Positions 10,801 through 20,386 of a stretch of 64,000 bases of DNA are shown here, piece by piece. This DNA is from a virus: IMG/VR virus record IMGVR_UViG_3300042453_003743, positions 1 through 64,000 of that record. The stretch is one strand, 5' to 3'. How positions within the stretch are numbered: position 1 is the first letter of the stretch; each line of letters begins with the position of its first letter. Made by a program: the position numbers and the translations under genes. The notes under the pieces are model-generated. The model saw nothing but the letters and a program-made list of their open reading frames with translations. It had not been told where the DNA came from and made no database searches.

Positions 10801-13800
10801 CATGATTTGAAACGTGGCCAGAGGGTGTGTCAGAATACCATTTCGTGACAACCATATCATCTGTTTTAAACAGTCTTGGATCAAATTTAGAAAGCCATGT
10901 TGCTGCAGCTTGCTTATATGCAGGAGAATCTGTTTCTAGATGTGAAATATAAGCAGTAGTTCCATAAATTGAATGTGCTCTTTTTCTGCCATCTTGATTT
11001 ATAAAATATTCAAATCCTGTAGCACCTGCGATTGCACCGTTGTTGCTGAATAGAACTTGTCTATTTGGTGCATTTGTAGTTGCTGAAGAGCTGCCAGCAG
11101 CACCTTGAACTCCCTGAACACCCTGCGTTCCAGATCCTATTGCTCCTTGGATTCCCTGACGCCCATCCGCCCCCTGAACCCCCTGCCTTCCTTGAACTCC
11201 TTGAACACCTTGAAGCCCCTGAATTCCTTGAATGCCCAGATTTCCCTGAATACCTTGAATTCCTTGTGGTCCTTGTGGTCCTTGAAGCCCTTGAATTCCT
11301 TGTGGGCCTTGAACCCCTTGAATTCCTTGGAAACCTTGGTTGCCTTGCAATCCTTGCAAGCCAATGAAACCTTGTATTCCTATAGAACCTTGTGTTCCTT
11401 GTCTACCTTGAAGACCTTGTATTCCTTGTGGACCGCGACGACCATCATATCCAACTGGACCAACTGCGCCATTATTTCCCTGAACTCCCTGTCTTCCATC
11501 ACCGCCTTGAATACCTTGTATTCCTTGTATACCCTGTGGTCCCTGGACTCCTTGAATTCCTTGTAAACCTTGAGGGCCTTGACGGCCTTGAATTCCTTGA
11601 ATTCCTTGGATTCCTTGGATTCCTTGTGATCCAACAGAACCTTGAATTCCATTAGTTCCTTGGGGGCCTTCACGACCTTGAATTCCTTGAATTCCTTGAG
11701 GGCCTTGGATGCCTTGACGACCATCTGCTCCTTGCAGTCCCTGTCTTCCTTGTATTCCCTGAGTTCCAACAGAACCTTGAATTCCTTGAACGCCTTGTGA
11801 GCCCGAGCCAGCTGCACCCTGTATTCCCTGTATACCAAAAGTTCCTTGGATTCCTTGGACTCCTTGGACTCCTTGGGATCCCGCTCCAATTGCACCTTGA
11901 AGTCCTTGAAAACCTTGTTGTCCTTGAAGTCCTTGAAGTCCTTGAATTCCTTGTGTACCTTGAAGCCCTTGAATTCCTTGTGTACCTTGAACCCCCTGTA
12001 TTCCTTGAATACCTTGCAGTCCTTGTGATCCCTGAACACCTTGTGCACCACTTCCTATGGCACCTTGTGTTCCTTGTCTACCTTGAAGACCTTGTATTCC
12101 TTGCGGGCCTCTGCGACCATCAAAACCTACTGGACCTACAGCACCATTGTTTCCTTGAATTCCTTGTCTGCCTTGAACTCCGTCCCCACCCTGAATGCCT
12201 TGTATTCCTTGTGGGCCCTGTGGGCCTTGAATACCCTGCAGACCTTGTGGGCCTTGACGGCCTTGAATACCCTGTAGACCTTGTGGGCCTTGTAGACCTT
12301 GAATACCCTGTAGACCTTGGGTTCCAGCACCAACAGAACCTTGAATACCAATTTGGCCTTGTGCTCCTTGTATTCCTTGGACACCCTGAGATCCAGCACC
12401 AGCACTTCCCTGAACGCCCTGTCTGCCTTGAAGACCTTGAACTCCCTGTGCACCATTAGAACCCTGTGCTCCAATAGCTCCCTGGGTTCCAACAGAACCC
12501 TGAATTCCTTGGACTCCTTGGAAGCCTTGAACTCCCTGCGACCCAGAACCAATCTGACCCTGTATACCTTGAAGACCTTGTGGGCCTTGTAAACCCTGTC
12601 TTCCTTGAATTCCTTGAGGACCTTGTATTCCTTGTGATCCTTCACGGCCCTGAATACCTTGTATCCCTTGGGTTGCGGCTCCAACAGATCCTTGAATGCC
12701 CTGTATTCCTTGTAAACCGCGACGACCATCAAATCCAACTGGGCCTACGGCACCATTGTTTCCTTGAATGCCTTGTATTCCCTGACGCCCTTGAATTCCT
12801 TGAATTCCTTGCGATCCTGCAGATCCTTGTATTGAAAGACCACCGGCTCCTTGTGTTCCAATGGAACCTTGTATTCCCTGCACTCCCTGAGAACCAGAAC
12901 CTATGGCTCCTTGGATGCCTTGTAGTCCAGCTTGCCCCTGAACACCAACAGAACCTTGAATTCCTTGGGAACCGACACCAGCGCCCCCTTGAATTCCTTG
13001 CAAACCTTGCGTACCTTGACGACCTTGGATTCCCAGTGCTCCCTGAGTTCCCTGTATACCGGATCCAATAGCACCCTGCGTTCCCTGTGCTCCCTGTGTG
13101 CCAACACCTACAGATCCTTGTACGCCAACAGACCCCTGTACGCCAATTTGTCCTTGTATTCCTTGGACTCCCTGTGTCCCAGAACCAATCGCTCCTTGTA
13201 TACCTTGGCGACCTTGTATACCTTGAATTCCTTGTTGTCCTTGAATTCCTTGCGACCCAGAACCAGCAGAACCCTGAATTCCCTGTGTTCCAGAACCAAC
13301 AGCACCCTGGACACCCTGTATTCCTTGCGGGCCTCTGCGACCATCAAAGCCTACTGGGCCTACAGCACCATTGTTTCCTTGAATTCCTTGCGATCCTTGG
13401 ATTCCCTGTGTGCCCTGACTTCCCGCTCCAGCAGAACCCTGAATTCCAATTTGCCCTTGGATGCCCTGACGACCCTGAACACCTTGTGAACCGATACCCA
13501 ATGATCCTTGAATGCCCTGTGCACCACCCGAACCTTGAAGTCCTTGTACGCCTTGTATTCCTTGAGAACCATTTTGGCCTGCAGAACCTTGCAACCCGGA
13601 AGAACCTTGAAGCCCTTGAACTCCCTGAGAACCAGAACCAGCTTGGCCTTGTATTCCTTGTCTTCCCTGTGCTCCTTGGATTCCTTGTAGTCCTTGTATT
13701 CCCTGCGAACCATTTTGTCCAGCGTTTCCCTGTATTCCTTGTGAACCTGCACCAGCAGAGCCCTGAATACCAATAGTTCCTTGGGCACCAACAGAACCCT

Positions 13801-15259
13801 GAACGCCTTGTGTTCCCGATCCTATTGCGCCTTGAATTCCTTGACGACCTTGTACCCCCTGTGCTCCAACTGCTCCCTGTGCGCCAAGTGTTCCTTGGGC
13901 ACCAAAAGATCCTTGCGCTCCAACAGAACCTTGAACTCCTTGCACCCCCTGCACACCAGATTGCCCCTGTATACCTTGGGCACCTCTTCGCCCATCAAAT
14001 CCTACAGGACCTACTGATCCCGGGATACCTTGAGCTCCAGTGCCGCCTTGAATTCCTTGCGGTCCTTGTCTTCCTTGAACTCCTTGTAGCCCCTGAGAAC
14101 CTTGAACTCCTGCACTACCAGCAACTCCTTGCAATCCTTGAGCCCCAACAAGTCCCTGAATGCCCTGCAGACCAGATGAACCCTGCAGCCCAGCAAAGCC
14201 TTGAATTCCCTGAGAACCAAAGCCAGCGGATCCTTGCAATCCTTGAAGACCTTGAGCGCCACCTGCGCCTTGTATTCCTTGACGACCTTGAATTCCCTGT
14301 ACACCTTGAACACCTTGAACACCTTGGGATCCATTAGATCCGGCAGAACCTTGTATGCCTGCAGATCCTTGAATGCCCTGAGAACCAACGCCAGACGATC
14401 CTTGTAAACCTTGAACACCTTGGGTTCCCTGTGTACCTTGTCTTCCTTGAATTCCCTGAGCACCATTTATACCTTGTAAACCAACAGAACCCTGTAGTCC
14501 CTGTGCTCCTTGTGAGCCATTAGTTCCTTGAATTCCTTGAATACCTTGCGGGCCTCGACGCCCATCAAATCCAACGGGTCCAACTGCTCCGGGGATTCCT
14601 TGCAATCCTAATGATCCCTGTGTTCCCTGACTTCCTTGTATTCCTTGGGACCCAACAGACCCCTGAAGTCCAGAAGATCCTTGAATTCCAGCAAACCCCT
14701 GAATACCCTGAGCACCAGTATTTCCAAGAGAACCATTTGAACCTGCACTACCTTGAAGACCGATAGACCCCTGAATACCTTGCGATCCAAAGCCTGCAAC
14801 ACCTTGAACGCCTTGAACACCCTGTGTGCCCACAGTACCCTGACTGCCCAAAACTCCTTGCACACCCTGTGTTCCTTGTGTACCACGGCGACCGTCGAAT
14901 CCTGCGGGACCAACAGATCCTATAAAACCTTGGTTGCCTTGGACACCTTGAACACCAAGAAAACCTTGTATTCCTTGAATTCCCTGAATACCTTGAACAG
15001 TCTGTACGTTTAAATATGCTACATTCCACACCCAATTTCCAGGTGTGCCGGTGAGATAATAGTATGTTGTATTTGCTACAACATATACAATCATACCCAC
15101 CTCTCTGCGCTCGTCTGGAATGCTGTCTCTATCAGCGAGAGTGGCAACAGTTCTTAGACCACCTAATCCATATATTGGTTTAGTAACAGGATAAGTATCA
15201 GTCGAATCAAACGGACTGATGAAACCTCCAATTGGTACTCCACCTGGTATTTCAGCCAT
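7856..15259 (-). CDS. Giant modular collagen-like fibre protein (2467 aa)
   Basis: Residues 1-90 are a globular N-terminal virion-attachment type domain. Residues about 90-1385 are an almost unbroken Gly-X-Gln collagen-like array (GIQG, GVQG, GSQG, GRQG) punctuated by the module marker [10 protein letters not shown]. Residues about 1385-1883 are a globular insertion that contains a dockerin/EF-hand-like loop (D-x-N-x-D-G-x-V-x-x-x-D near 1740-1760). Residues about 1883-2078 are a second collagen array with one more GYDGRRG marker, and 2078-2467 a cysteine-containing globular C-terminal domain, likely the receptor-binding tip. No prolyl-hydroxylase substrate pattern is obvious because Gln, not Pro, dominates the third position. 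It is one intact reading frame despite the extreme repetition. Neighbouring collagen-like genes suggest a multi-part fibre. Confidence 0.85.
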   Translation of the reverse strand: MAEIPGGVPIGGFISPFDSTDTYPVTKPIYGLGGLRTVATLADRDSIPDERREVGMIVYVVANTTYYYLTGTPGNWVWNVAYLNVQTVQGIQGIQGIQGFLGVQGVQGNQGFIGSVGPAGFDGRRGTQGTQGVQGVLGSQGTVGTQGVQGVQGVAGFGSQGIQGSIGLQGSAGSNGSLGNTGAQGIQGFAGIQGSSGLQGSVGSQGIQGSQGTQGSLGLQGIPGAVGPVGFDGRRGPQGIQGIQGTNGSQGAQGLQGSVGLQGINGAQGIQGRQGTQGTQGVQGLQGSSGVGSQGIQGSAGIQGSAGSNGSQGVQGVQGVQGIQGRQGIQGAGGAQGLQGLQGSAGFGSQGIQGFAGLQGSSGLQGIQGLVGAQGLQGVAGSAGVQGSQGLQGVQGRQGPQGIQGGTGAQGIPGSVGPVGFDGRRGAQGIQGQSGVQGVQGVQGSVGAQGSFGAQGTLGAQGAVGAQGVQGRQGIQGAIGSGTQGVQGSVGAQGTIGIQGSAGAGSQGIQGNAGQNGSQGIQGLQGIQGAQGRQGIQGQAGSGSQGVQGLQGSSGLQGSAGQNGSQGIQGVQGLQGSGGAQGIQGSLGIGSQGVQGRQGIQGQIGIQGSAGAGSQGTQGIQGSQGIQGNNGAVGPVGFDGRRGPQGIQGVQGAVGSGTQGIQGSAGSGSQGIQGQQGIQGIQGRQGIQGAIGSGTQGVQGIQGQIGVQGSVGVQGSVGVGTQGAQGTQGAIGSGIQGTQGALGIQGRQGTQGLQGIQGGAGVGSQGIQGSVGVQGQAGLQGIQGAIGSGSQGVQGIQGSIGTQGAGGLSIQGSAGSQGIQGIQGRQGIQGIQGNNGAVGPVGFDGRRGLQGIQGIQGSVGAATQGIQGIQGREGSQGIQGPQGIQGRQGLQGPQGLQGIQGQIGSGSQGVQGFQGVQGIQGSVGTQGAIGAQGSNGAQGVQGLQGRQGVQGSAGAGSQGVQGIQGAQGQIGIQGSVGAGTQGLQGIQGLQGPQGLQGIQGRQGPQGLQGIQGPQGPQGIQGIQGGDGVQGRQGIQGNNGAVGPVGFDGRRGPQGIQGLQGRQGTQGAIGSGAQGVQGSQGLQGIQGIQGVQGTQGIQGLQGTQGIQGLQGLQGQQGFQGLQGAIGAGSQGVQGVQGIQGTFGIQGIQGAAGSGSQGVQGIQGSVGTQGIQGRQGLQGADGRQGIQGPQGIQGIQGREGPQGTNGIQGSVGSQGIQGIQGIQGIQGRQGPQGLQGIQGVQGPQGIQGIQGIQGGDGRQGVQGNNGAVGPVGYDGRRGPQGIQGLQGRQGTQGSIGIQGFIGLQGLQGNQGFQGIQGVQGPQGIQGLQGPQGPQGIQGIQGNLGIQGIQGLQGVQGVQGRQGVQGADGRQGIQGAIGSGTQGVQGVQGAAGSSSATTNAPNRQVLFSNNGAIAGATGFEYFINQDGRKRAHSIYGTTAYISHLETDSPAYKQAAATWLSKFDPRLFKTDDMVVTKWYSDTPSGHVSNHVYLDNLDQRNGFINTPGITNPTNDVYELFTGWTEPAILDTNNPNFVAGLTYLSKVVLSEQGFGDTYYIGQVTKINNKIQIPRYRGGITYYSLFVTNVNVYDKTTSSTTNLSNFVNYVPGSTYTRNLNLNSVKYFGITSPTGSYNVPTTTCLTQQYPSSCHFGGAGNPDITEPFPFSQRSLGGDAGGGSSFGNAIWDPPLAASNNGENNNTNVFVYDINDITTPGVYTVVPQIANNGAAALMGSLILANWGTAGPTGDLNNDGTVNATDLGIFLGGTYWYQEDSTQFGRIINYPGSTNSSVEVTDPCCVINDWFTYAKSTDISVAGEELPYRVIRQTGFFLENDVTDITSNGFTASPNTKYIRYGIIKRGTDPGSGYDTEGSGVFWSTWVEEQSSGGSGQTGAQGIQGVQGRQGVQGIQGIQGRQGIQGSAGAQGSNGAQGTIGSQGIQGRQGTLGIQGIQGPQGPQGIQGIQGVQGLQGRQGVQGLIGSVGPVGYDGRRGFQGVQGIQGIGGIGGIQGSVGSQGIQGTQGIQGRQGPQGLQGIQGPQGPQGLQGIQGPQGPQGLQGIQGPQGPQGPQGLQGIQGIQGIQGLKGGIIPNRPILYNHGLGRTAGWSSGSGVSTKGVTLRFMGDAMNWTNFTFSFGLTGGLTYCRPLGSLKINPEQYLTLGKGTFLVVNTITQYKIWLDQCPCVFSTLPPGNQTNGPLSPSNNEINTSIVPVWPRPWTYDTTLNANRKTPGYLPRYYAENQKIVHMTYHSGETVLFPSAPVLGISVTGGNTNAALYYINPPGNSYGFIENPAQSEQINPMNFPWDIPCITCQEKWNWGGAEELLYNTEDPPILQNSEVTYLLETGMLAQGSPGPTEAGVDRFPLKPCPNNDPDCLSTYVQGLSLGQNVGNSYYRQFKYRGDRWVHNGYAIKISDEVITGWTFPEPTITISSFGNSGYTGPSIQSGGNIDVTTIAAPGDPNTGIIYFRPGVGPVF
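9025..9610. repeat. Second collagen-coding repeat tract
   Basis: Short tandem degenerate 9-nt units encoding Gly-X-Gln triplets inside the giant fibre gene. Near 9060-9200 an about 50-nt unit (CCTTGTGGGCCTTG...CCTGTAGA) is repeated almost identically at least three times. One GYDGRRG marker lies near 9300-9325. The tract is coding and is expected to vary in length by slippage or recombination. Confidence 0.8.
11100..15000. repeat. Main collagen-coding repeat tract with spaced GPVG(F/Y)DGRRG modules
   Basis: About 3.9 kb of coding DNA made of degenerate 9-nt units (complements of CCTTGAATT/CCTTGTATT and variants). The unique marker encoding [10 protein letters not shown] or close variants recurs near 11437, 12108, 12720, 13340, 13990, 14555 and 14893. 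The spacing is mostly about 560-670 nt, the last interval being shorter. This suggests block duplication of roughly 200-residue modules. Confidence 0.8.
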
Positions 15260-15274
15260 ACGGTTGCTTTGTCA

Positions 15275-16255
15275 TTAGACTATAAGAGAAATGGTTATGT
15301 TTGCGGAAGTAGCGTTAGGCGTTCTGTAATATTTATAATTCAGAGTTAAACCATATTGGTTTGTAATATTCACTGTTCCGGTAGTAAAAGATGTAGTAAA
15401 ACCATTGATTGAGAATGTAGGAGTACTAAAAGTTTCTGGTAAAAAGTAATAGACGTATCTGGGTTGACCAATAGATGTAAATGTTTTTGTAAATGATGAA
15501 ATATTGGTTAATAATTGTCTTTCATAATTTGCGCCATAAATTTCAGTTCTTGCAGTTCTAAAATCGTCTGTCGTAGATGAACCCCAGAACCCCGAATATC
15601 TCCATTCATGAGTTTCTGTTAAGAAAACTGGCGATCCCTGGAATTGATTCCCCTGAACTTTAAAAACAATAGATCCTGGAACATTTACTTGATATGCTGG
15701 ATGGGTATAATTTTGTGGTGAACTATTATAGTTCAGAGCAGCCCCAACAGGAGTTCCAAGAATTTGTGTAGTATCTTTGTATAATTTTATGCTCCCCGAT
15801 GTCCAATTTGTAACGCCAGTGGTAGCCCAAGTAAATTGTCTGGTTGCAGAGGAAATGGTGTAACCTATTTCATAAATTTTTGACCCTGTTGTTATACCAG
15901 AAGTAAACGATGTGAAGGTAACTGGAATATAAGGATATAAAATTTGTTCTAATACTTCTATAGCATTTTTATTAGTTAAAACGGTTCCTGCAGTCAGACC
16001 CCCAACTGTGGTTGTTGTCGGTGATGGATTAGTCCACAATAAGTTTCCACCAGCGATGCCCTGTATTCCTTGAATACCTTGTGGTCCCTGTGGGCCTTGT
16101 TGACCCCCTCCCCCACCGGAACTAGTTACAACAGTAGACCCACCTCCAATAACAATATCTCTTTGTGGTGTTATGGTAATAGAAGGATATTGTGAAGACG
16201 TTGTCAGTGTCAGCTTCGGATAGTCGGATTCCTCATTTACCGTTATATCTGCCAT
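15275..16255 (-). CDS. Fibre-associated structural protein with short collagen segment (326 aa)
   Basis: The N-terminal 45 residues (ADITVNEESDYPKLTL..) lead to a short [16 protein letters not shown] collagen stretch. This is followed by a globular beta-rich part whose start (VGGLTAGTVLTNKNAIEVLEQILYPY) is a block frequent in T4-like marine phage fibre proteins. The rest is Thr/Ser/Tyr rich with no catalytic motif. The ATG of the next gene lies 16 nt beyond its stop, and its own start overlaps the stop of the 131-aa gene (TAATG), so the three are translationally linked. A connector between baseplate and long fibre is plausible but inferred. Confidence 0.7.
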   Translation of the reverse strand: MADITVNEESDYPKLTLTTSSQYPSITITPQRDIVIGGGSTVVTSSGGGGGQQGPQGPQGIQGIQGIAGGNLLWTNPSPTTTTVGGLTAGTVLTNKNAIEVLEQILYPYIPVTFTSFTSGITTGSKIYEIGYTISSATRQFTWATTGVTNWTSGSIKLYKDTTQILGTPVGAALNYNSSPQNYTHPAYQVNVPGSIVFKVQGNQFQGSPVFLTETHEWRYSGFWGSSTTDDFRTARTEIYGANYERQLLTNISSFTKTFTSIGQPRYVYYFLPETFSTPTFSINGFTTSFTTGTVNITNQYGLTLNYKYYRTPNATSANITISLIV

Positions 16256-16650
16256 TACAATCTTGTAACCTCATTCAATACTTCTATTGAACCACGCAAA
16301 AGCGTTGTAACGGAGTTATTATTTGGACCTATCACTTGTATGTCATATTTTGGGGTAGATCCTGCGGCTAATTGACTGGTATATGTTGCTCCTATAGAAA
16401 CATAAATTGTTCCTCCGGTTGCAGATCCAGACAATCCTCCAATTATACCCTCGGGCATGGTTGCTCCAGATGCATTTGATGATATGTATACATTATAGGA
16501 TGCAACCAATGGGGCTGGATAGTAGCCCTTTCTTAATTGCATCGATAGCGTACACCCACCTAGATTATAAGGAGAACCCTCATTGTCTAGGTACATGGAC
16601 CACCTATAACTGTCTCCCTGTATAATTGTAAAATCGTAGTTTGCGCTCAT
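16255..16650 (-). CDS. BppU-like small baseplate/fibre adaptor (131 aa)
   Basis: The pattern FTIIQGDSYRWSMYLDNEGSPYNLGGCTLSMQLR resembles the N-terminal beta-sandwich found in baseplate upper proteins and other fibre-docking domains of tailed phages (BppU-type), which bind fibres to the baseplate. Residues 70-131 continue as a beta-rich region with Gly/Ser turns. It is the first gene of the fibre operon, preceded by GGAG and by a late-type promoter upstream of the terminator hairpin. Family assignment rests on pattern memory only; the position at the head of the operon agrees with an adaptor role. Confidence 0.55.
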   Translation of the reverse strand: MSANYDFTIIQGDSYRWSMYLDNEGSPYNLGGCTLSMQLRKGYYPAPLVASYNVYISSNASGATMPEGIIGGLSGSATGGTIYVSIGATYTSQLAAGSTPKYDIQVIGPNNNSVTTLLRGSIEVLNEVTRL

Positions 16651-16662
16651 TGGTTCTCCAAA

Positions 16663-16693
16663 AATAATAGCCTATTTTTAGTAGGCTATTATT
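16663..16693 (-). terminator. Rho-independent terminator after the replication operon
   Basis: Perfect 12-bp inverted repeat (AATAATAGCCTA / TAGGCTATTATT) with a 7-nt loop, followed on the minus strand by a T-run. It follows the stop of the TPR-glycosyltransferase gene and precedes the fibre operon. Confidence 0.85.
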
Positions 16694-16696
16694 AAA

Positions 16697-16704
16697 TATT
16701 TAGG
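16697..16704 (-). promoter_or_regulatory. Candidate late promoter (CCTAAATA) for the fibre operon
   Basis: CCTAAATA on the minus strand directly upstream of the terminator hairpin. A start about 6-8 nt downstream would fall inside the first stem arm, so transcripts begun here would lack part of the terminator stem and could run into the 131-aa gene. Confidence 0.5.
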
Positions 16705-16717
16705 AGTTGTGCAAGAC

Positions 16718-17938
16718 TTATAATTTTACAGTCTGAGCCTTCTCTAGATCTACATTTAGAGTAGTTTTATTCTCTAAATTTTTAATTTTTTGTTCCTGTT
16801 CGGCTTTCATTTTTTCTTGATTTTGATTAAATTCTGCAATAGCCTTTAAGTAGACTTCTTTATTTTTTTCAATTCTTGGTCGGTGTTCTTCTGGCATGTA
16901 AGGCTCCGATAGAAGTTTTTCACATGCTGCTAGACCCATATGAATTTTTCCAACATAAAATGCTGTTGTAGAAATTTCATCCAAAATTCCCCATTGATAT
17001 ACTGCTTTGTCAACAAACAAAATATCATCTTTTGGAATGGGAATCGTCAATGCCTGAGCAGCAGCCATAAACGCGTTTCTTGGTCTTTCGTATTTTCTAT
17101 AGATGCAAGAAAGGTGATACAGCGCTTCGGCGCGATTTGGCCTTGCTTCATAAGATCTTAAGAAAGCATCGGTAACTTGTTCTTGTGGCTTGCCCATGAT
17201 CTCACGGCATATTCCAACACGAATCCAAGAATAGAACACTTCTTCTGGCCAACTTCCCATTTCAATTCTTCTAAGATATTCTTTTTCAGCTACTTCAAAA
17301 AGCTGCGCATCAAATGCAGATTGTGCTGCATAGAATTGCTTTCTCACTGAAGAAGGATCTTTTTCAAGATATTTTTTTAGTAAGAAGTAATCTCTCGCGT
17401 ATTTTTCTCTGTCACTATTAACTTCTCTTGAACGACAACCCTCAGTACGAACGTTCCACGAATAATTTCCTTCAAGTCTCTCAACCTTCATTGGCTGTTC
17501 GCAAATTGCGTATTCGTGCAAAGGCTCTTCGTACCACCAAAGTTTTTTGGCAAGATTGAAGACTTGGGCGCGATACCATACCATATTTCCACGGGAAATT
17601 TTTACAACATAACCATCTAGATCATCATTGAAAGAATCTACAGGAAGTGTTCCTTCGATAGTGTCGTCAGCATCAATCATCAGAGCCCATTTTGTTTTAC
17701 CATGACAGTGCTTTAAAACTTGTGACCGATTTGTTCCAAAGTCTTCCCATTTATGATCTAAAATTTCACCGGGAATGTTTTTCTTTTCAAAAAAATCTTT
17801 GATTAATTGTTTTGTGTTATCTACAGATCCGGTGTCTGCGATTACATAATAATCAATATATGGTGCGACTGACTCCAAGCATCTTTCGATATTTGGAGCC
17901 TCATTTTTTACGATCATTGCTAATGTTAATTTGTGCAT
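16718..17938 (-). CDS. Family 2 glycosyltransferase with TPR-like C-terminus
   Basis: The N-terminal GT-A domain starts LTLAMIVKNEAPNIERCLES, has the donor-binding ADTGSVDNT strand near residue 36 and a DxD metal site (MIDADDT) near residue 90. The C-terminal half contains helical repeats (ALYHLSCIYRKY..RNAFMAAAQAL) of TPR type and ends with a coiled Glu/Lys-rich tail. Such proteins transfer sugar to an unknown acceptor. Start choice: the in-frame ATG at 17944 sits directly against an AAGG, while the ATG at 17938 has that AAGG at normal spacing, so 17938 is preferred. It is the last gene of the replication operon, 3 nt after RegA, and is followed by a terminator. It may act with the sugar cluster at 24-32 kb. 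Confidence 0.8.
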   Translation of the reverse strand: MHKLTLAMIVKNEAPNIERCLESVAPYIDYYVIADTGSVDNTKQLIKDFFEKKNIPGEILDHKWEDFGTNRSQVLKHCHGKTKWALMIDADDTIEGTLPVDSFNDDLDGYVVKISRGNMVWYRAQVFNLAKKLWWYEEPLHEYAICEQPMKVERLEGNYSWNVRTEGCRSREVNSDREKYARDYFLLKKYLEKDPSSVRKQFYAAQSAFDAQLFEVAEKEYLRRIEMGSWPEEVFYSWIRVGICREIMGKPQEQVTDAFLRSYEARPNRAEALYHLSCIYRKYERPRNAFMAAAQALTIPIPKDDILFVDKAVYQWGILDEISTTAFYVGKIHMGLAACEKLLSEPYMPEEHRPRIEKNKEVYLKAIAEFNQNQEKMKAEQEQKIKNLENKTTLNVDLEKAQTVKL

Positions 17939-17946
17939 TTTCATCC

Positions 17947-18372
17947 TTATGAATTAAAAAATTTACGTAATGAACCTGGATTAAATTTGGGTATCAGATC
18001 CCAATCATCCTTCTCTTCATATCTAATTATCTTCAAAGCATTGACGGGTATTGTATTTTTTATTTTTTCCTTGTCAAGTACTTCTAACAATTCCCAGTCT
18101 TCTAATAATTTTACAATCATATTTCTTCTTTTTAGATCTTCCTCACTAGTATTGGATGGAAGGCCGTCCAAAGAAAATAATTCTTTAAAATGTGCAATTA
18201 TATAAACTTCATTTTTATGAATTAAATGACAAGATTGATATAATACTTTTTTTCCTTTTGGAGAAACACCTATTCTAGATAGGGTTTCCTTTACAACCAT
18301 GTAATCTTCTGGATCTAGTAGTTTTACATGAACACCAACGTTATTAAATACTTTATCTGAAATTTCTGACAT
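17947..18372 (-). CDS. regA: RegA translational repressor
   Basis: The 141-residue protein closely follows T4 RegA: VKETLSRIGV...KKVLYQSCHLIHK, YIIAHFKELFSLDG, RRNMIVKLLEDWELLEV and the C-terminal DWDLIPKFNPG. RegA binds AU-rich initiation regions of early phage mRNAs, its own included, and blocks translation. In T4 it lies just after genes 44 and 62, as here. The start has a well-spaced AAGGA. The N-terminus is about 10 residues longer than in T4. Recognition is from conserved blocks. Confidence 0.95.
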   Translation of the reverse strand: MSEISDKVFNNVGVHVKLLDPEDYMVVKETLSRIGVSPKGKKVLYQSCHLIHKNEVYIIAHFKELFSLDGLPSNTSEEDLKRRNMIVKLLEDWELLEVLDKEKIKNTIPVNALKIIRYEEKDDWDLIPKFNPGSLRKFFNS

Positions 18373-18384
18373 ATCACGTCCTTA

Positions 18385-18768
18385 TCAAGATTTTGGACCA
18401 CCTTTGTATAAAGAAGCTTCTATTTTAGCGAGTTCTTCTGGTCCAATAATATTTAGCACTTCTCTGGCCTTTGTTTCGCTGTAATTAAATGCCTCTTTAA
18501 TAGCGGTCAAATCTTTATCAACTACCTTTTTCATCCACGGAGAATATCGTTTCTTTTTTCTAACTGCGATTCTGTAAAAATCAAATTGGGATTTGGAGTC
18601 TAGCCACGGGCAACAGTTCATTTCGTTTGCGTGAAAAATAGTATCATTAAAATATGACATTATTTTGTTTACTATGAATGGTGGATATGATTTTTTTTCA
18701 TCGTCCCCAGAATCCAGCAGTGGTTTTTTGTCATGATTTATGCTATTTAAAAAATCTTTTAGTTCCAT
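18385..18768 (-). CDS. gp62: Clamp-loader small subunit gp62
   Basis: A 127-residue protein between gp44 and RegA with the short form typical of marine T4-like phages: YPPFIVNKIMSYFNDTIFHANEMN followed by the basic VRKKKRYSPWMKK and a helical tail. With gp44 it forms the ATP-driven loader that puts gp45 on DNA. It is clearly shorter than T4 gp62 (187 aa). The start overlaps the gp44 stop (TAATG), giving translational coupling that would keep subunit ratios fixed. Position and the conserved KKxRYSPWxKK block make the call firm. Confidence 0.9.
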   Translation of the reverse strand: MELKDFLNSINHDKKPLLDSGDDEKKSYPPFIVNKIMSYFNDTIFHANEMNCCPWLDSKSQFDFYRIAVRKKKRYSPWMKKVVDKDLTAIKEAFNYSETKAREVLNIIGPEELAKIEASLYKGGPKS

Positions 18769-19712
18769 TAAATAAACTCACATTCCATCATAATTTGAAC
18801 CAACAAAGCCATTGTATTGATTTCTTGGTCCGCAGCAAAAGCGGACTTATATTGGTATTCCGCAATAATAAGAATAGCTTGCGGAATTGAAGGATTTTTT
18901 AATGAAGTATACAATTCGGTGTATAATTTTTTAAAAAACTCCGATGTATTCAAATCCAAATTTTGGATCACCCATTTTCGGCATGAAGTAAAATCCTTTG
19001 CTTTCATGTATCCTATTAATTCTTTATACGATTCTGTGCTACCCTGTGCAAGAATTCCGACATCAACTTTTCCAGAAGCAGAATACTTTTGAAGTTCGTT
19101 AATGATTCTGCGCAAATCTGGAAAATGCCTTTTGATAAGATTTGCAAGAACCGATTGTTCGTATGGTATTTTTTCATTTGTAAGTATGTATTCAATCCGC
19201 GAAAGCATTGATTTTGCAATCTGCGCTTTTTCGGAATTTGGAACAGTAAAATCGATACCCGTGCAACGAGAGTGAAGTGGATCTATAATTCTGCCTTTGT
19301 AATTACAGGTTAGAATAAATCTGCAATTTTTATGAAACTCTTCGATAGCTCCACGCAAAGCAGGTTGCATAGATTGCTGGTTTGCATAATCAAACTCATC
19401 AAGAATAATAACTTTCATGTTTCCATTCAAAGAAACAGTAGAAGCGTATTGACGAATTTTTGTACGCAACGTATCAATACCACTGTCTTCCGAGCAGTTG
19501 ATAACCATACATTCCAAATCAAGATCTTTGGCAAGAGCACGGGCAACTGTTGTTTTGCCCGTGCCAGCTTTACCATAAAACATCATGTTGGGTATTGTTC
19601 CTTCTTTGATCATACCATTAAAAACAGTAGTAAGATCAATAGGAAGAATACAATCAGACAAAGACTTGGGTCGATATTTTTCAACCCATAGCACACTGTT
19701 TATATCAGACAA
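18768..19712 (-). CDS. gp44: Clamp-loader large subunit gp44 (AAA+ ATPase)
   Basis: Typical AAA+ clamp-loader ATPase: WVEKYRPKSLSDCILP at the start, Walker A GKAGTGKTT at residues 47-55, Walker B LDEFD at 104-108 and the SRC arginine-finger motif at 148-150. It loads the gp45 clamp with gp62. The start codon is TTG at 19712: a GAGG lies 7 nt upstream (19719-19722), overlapping the gp45 stop region, and no ATG is suitably placed. An in-frame GTG eight codons on is possible but has no ribosome-binding site. The rare start may lower gp44 output relative to gp45. Confidence 0.95.
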   Translation of the reverse strand: MSDINSVLWVEKYRPKSLSDCILPIDLTTVFNGMIKEGTIPNMMFYGKAGTGKTTVARALAKDLDLECMVINCSEDSGIDTLRTKIRQYASTVSLNGNMKVIILDEFDYANQQSMQPALRGAIEEFHKNCRFILTCNYKGRIIDPLHSRCTGIDFTVPNSEKAQIAKSMLSRIEYILTNEKIPYEQSVLANLIKRHFPDLRRIINELQKYSASGKVDVGILAQGSTESYKELIGYMKAKDFTSCRKWVIQNLDLNTSEFFKKLYTELYTSLKNPSIPQAILIIAEYQYKSAFAADQEINTMALLVQIMMECEFI

Positions 19713-19714
19713 AA

Positions 19715-20386
19715 TTAACCTCGCTTAGTACCGATATAGTAGGTAAGGTTTTGAGTTTTGTGAGAAAACTTTGTAATAACAGTTTCTGTCAAAGAAACGG
19801 AATAGGACCCGGGAACAAATTTAATTTCAGAAACGTTTAACATTCCATCATAATCTGGTCCGTTGTAATTTTCATCAATGATTACAGTAAAGCTGTTTGA
19901 TGTATCATTAGTTTCATCATTTACTATAATTTTTAGAACTCCATCTTCTCCCAAAATTTGTACATCGCTAACCTGAAGAATTCTTGAGGCTTTTAAAATT
20001 TCATTTAAATCATTTTCATCCAAATCAAATGATACCAAAACGGGAGGCATTTTAAAGTCCTTTGTGGGAACAGTCAAAAGCTCCGGTTCACTATAATAAT
20101 AACGAACAGATGAACGCCCGTTCGAAATGTCAACATAGTTTTCATTAAATTCTAAATCTGGATTTGCAAACATGCTAACAATTCCCAAAAATTTATTCAA
20201 ATCCCAAATAGAAATTTCAGTCTCAAACTCTTCCTGAACTTTTGCTTCCGCATAGGTATTTTTTTGTGGTGAAACTGTTTTAATAACATTTCCAGGTTTA
20301 ATTAAAATGTTTGAGTTAATTTCTGAAAAATTTTTAAGAAAAGTATATGTTTCTTTAGATAGACGCATTTTAGTCACGGTTGTCAT
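19715..20386 (-). CDS. gp45: DNA polymerase sliding clamp gp45
   Basis: At 223 residues it is close to T4 gp45 (228 aa). The start MRLSKETYTFLKNFSEINSNILIKPGN and later EFNENYVDIS and FVPGSYSVSLTE blocks match the clamp family. The clamp gives processivity to the polymerase and in T4 also acts as the mobile activator of late promoters through gp33 and gp55, both present in this window. AAGGAAAACTATG supplies a good ribosome-binding site; its start lies inside the end of the 55-aa gene (17-nt overlap), suggesting coupled translation. Confidence 0.93.
   Translation of the reverse strand: MTTVTKMRLSKETYTFLKNFSEINSNILIKPGNVIKTVSPQKNTYAEAKVQEEFETEISIWDLNKFLGIVSMFANPDLEFNENYVDISNGRSSVRYYYSEPELLTVPTKDFKMPPVLVSFDLDENDLNEILKASRILQVSDVQILGEDGVLKIIVNDETNDTSNSFTVIIDENYNGPDYDGMLNVSEIKFVPGSYSVSLTETVITKFSHKTQNLTYYIGTKRG

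Noticed and set aside
11080-14466. Many long plus-strand and alternate-frame reading frames rich in Leu, Ser/Thr-Leu or Lys-Glu-Phe repeats
   Set aside because: They are shadow translations of the Gly-X-Gln collagen DNA: the 9-nt unit lacks stops in several frames. No RBS or independent conservation sign.
9025-15000. Regular short repeats that could suggest a CRISPR array
   Set aside because: Units are 9-nt multiples, degenerate and in frame as Gly-X-Gln triplets; no unique spacers between constant repeats.
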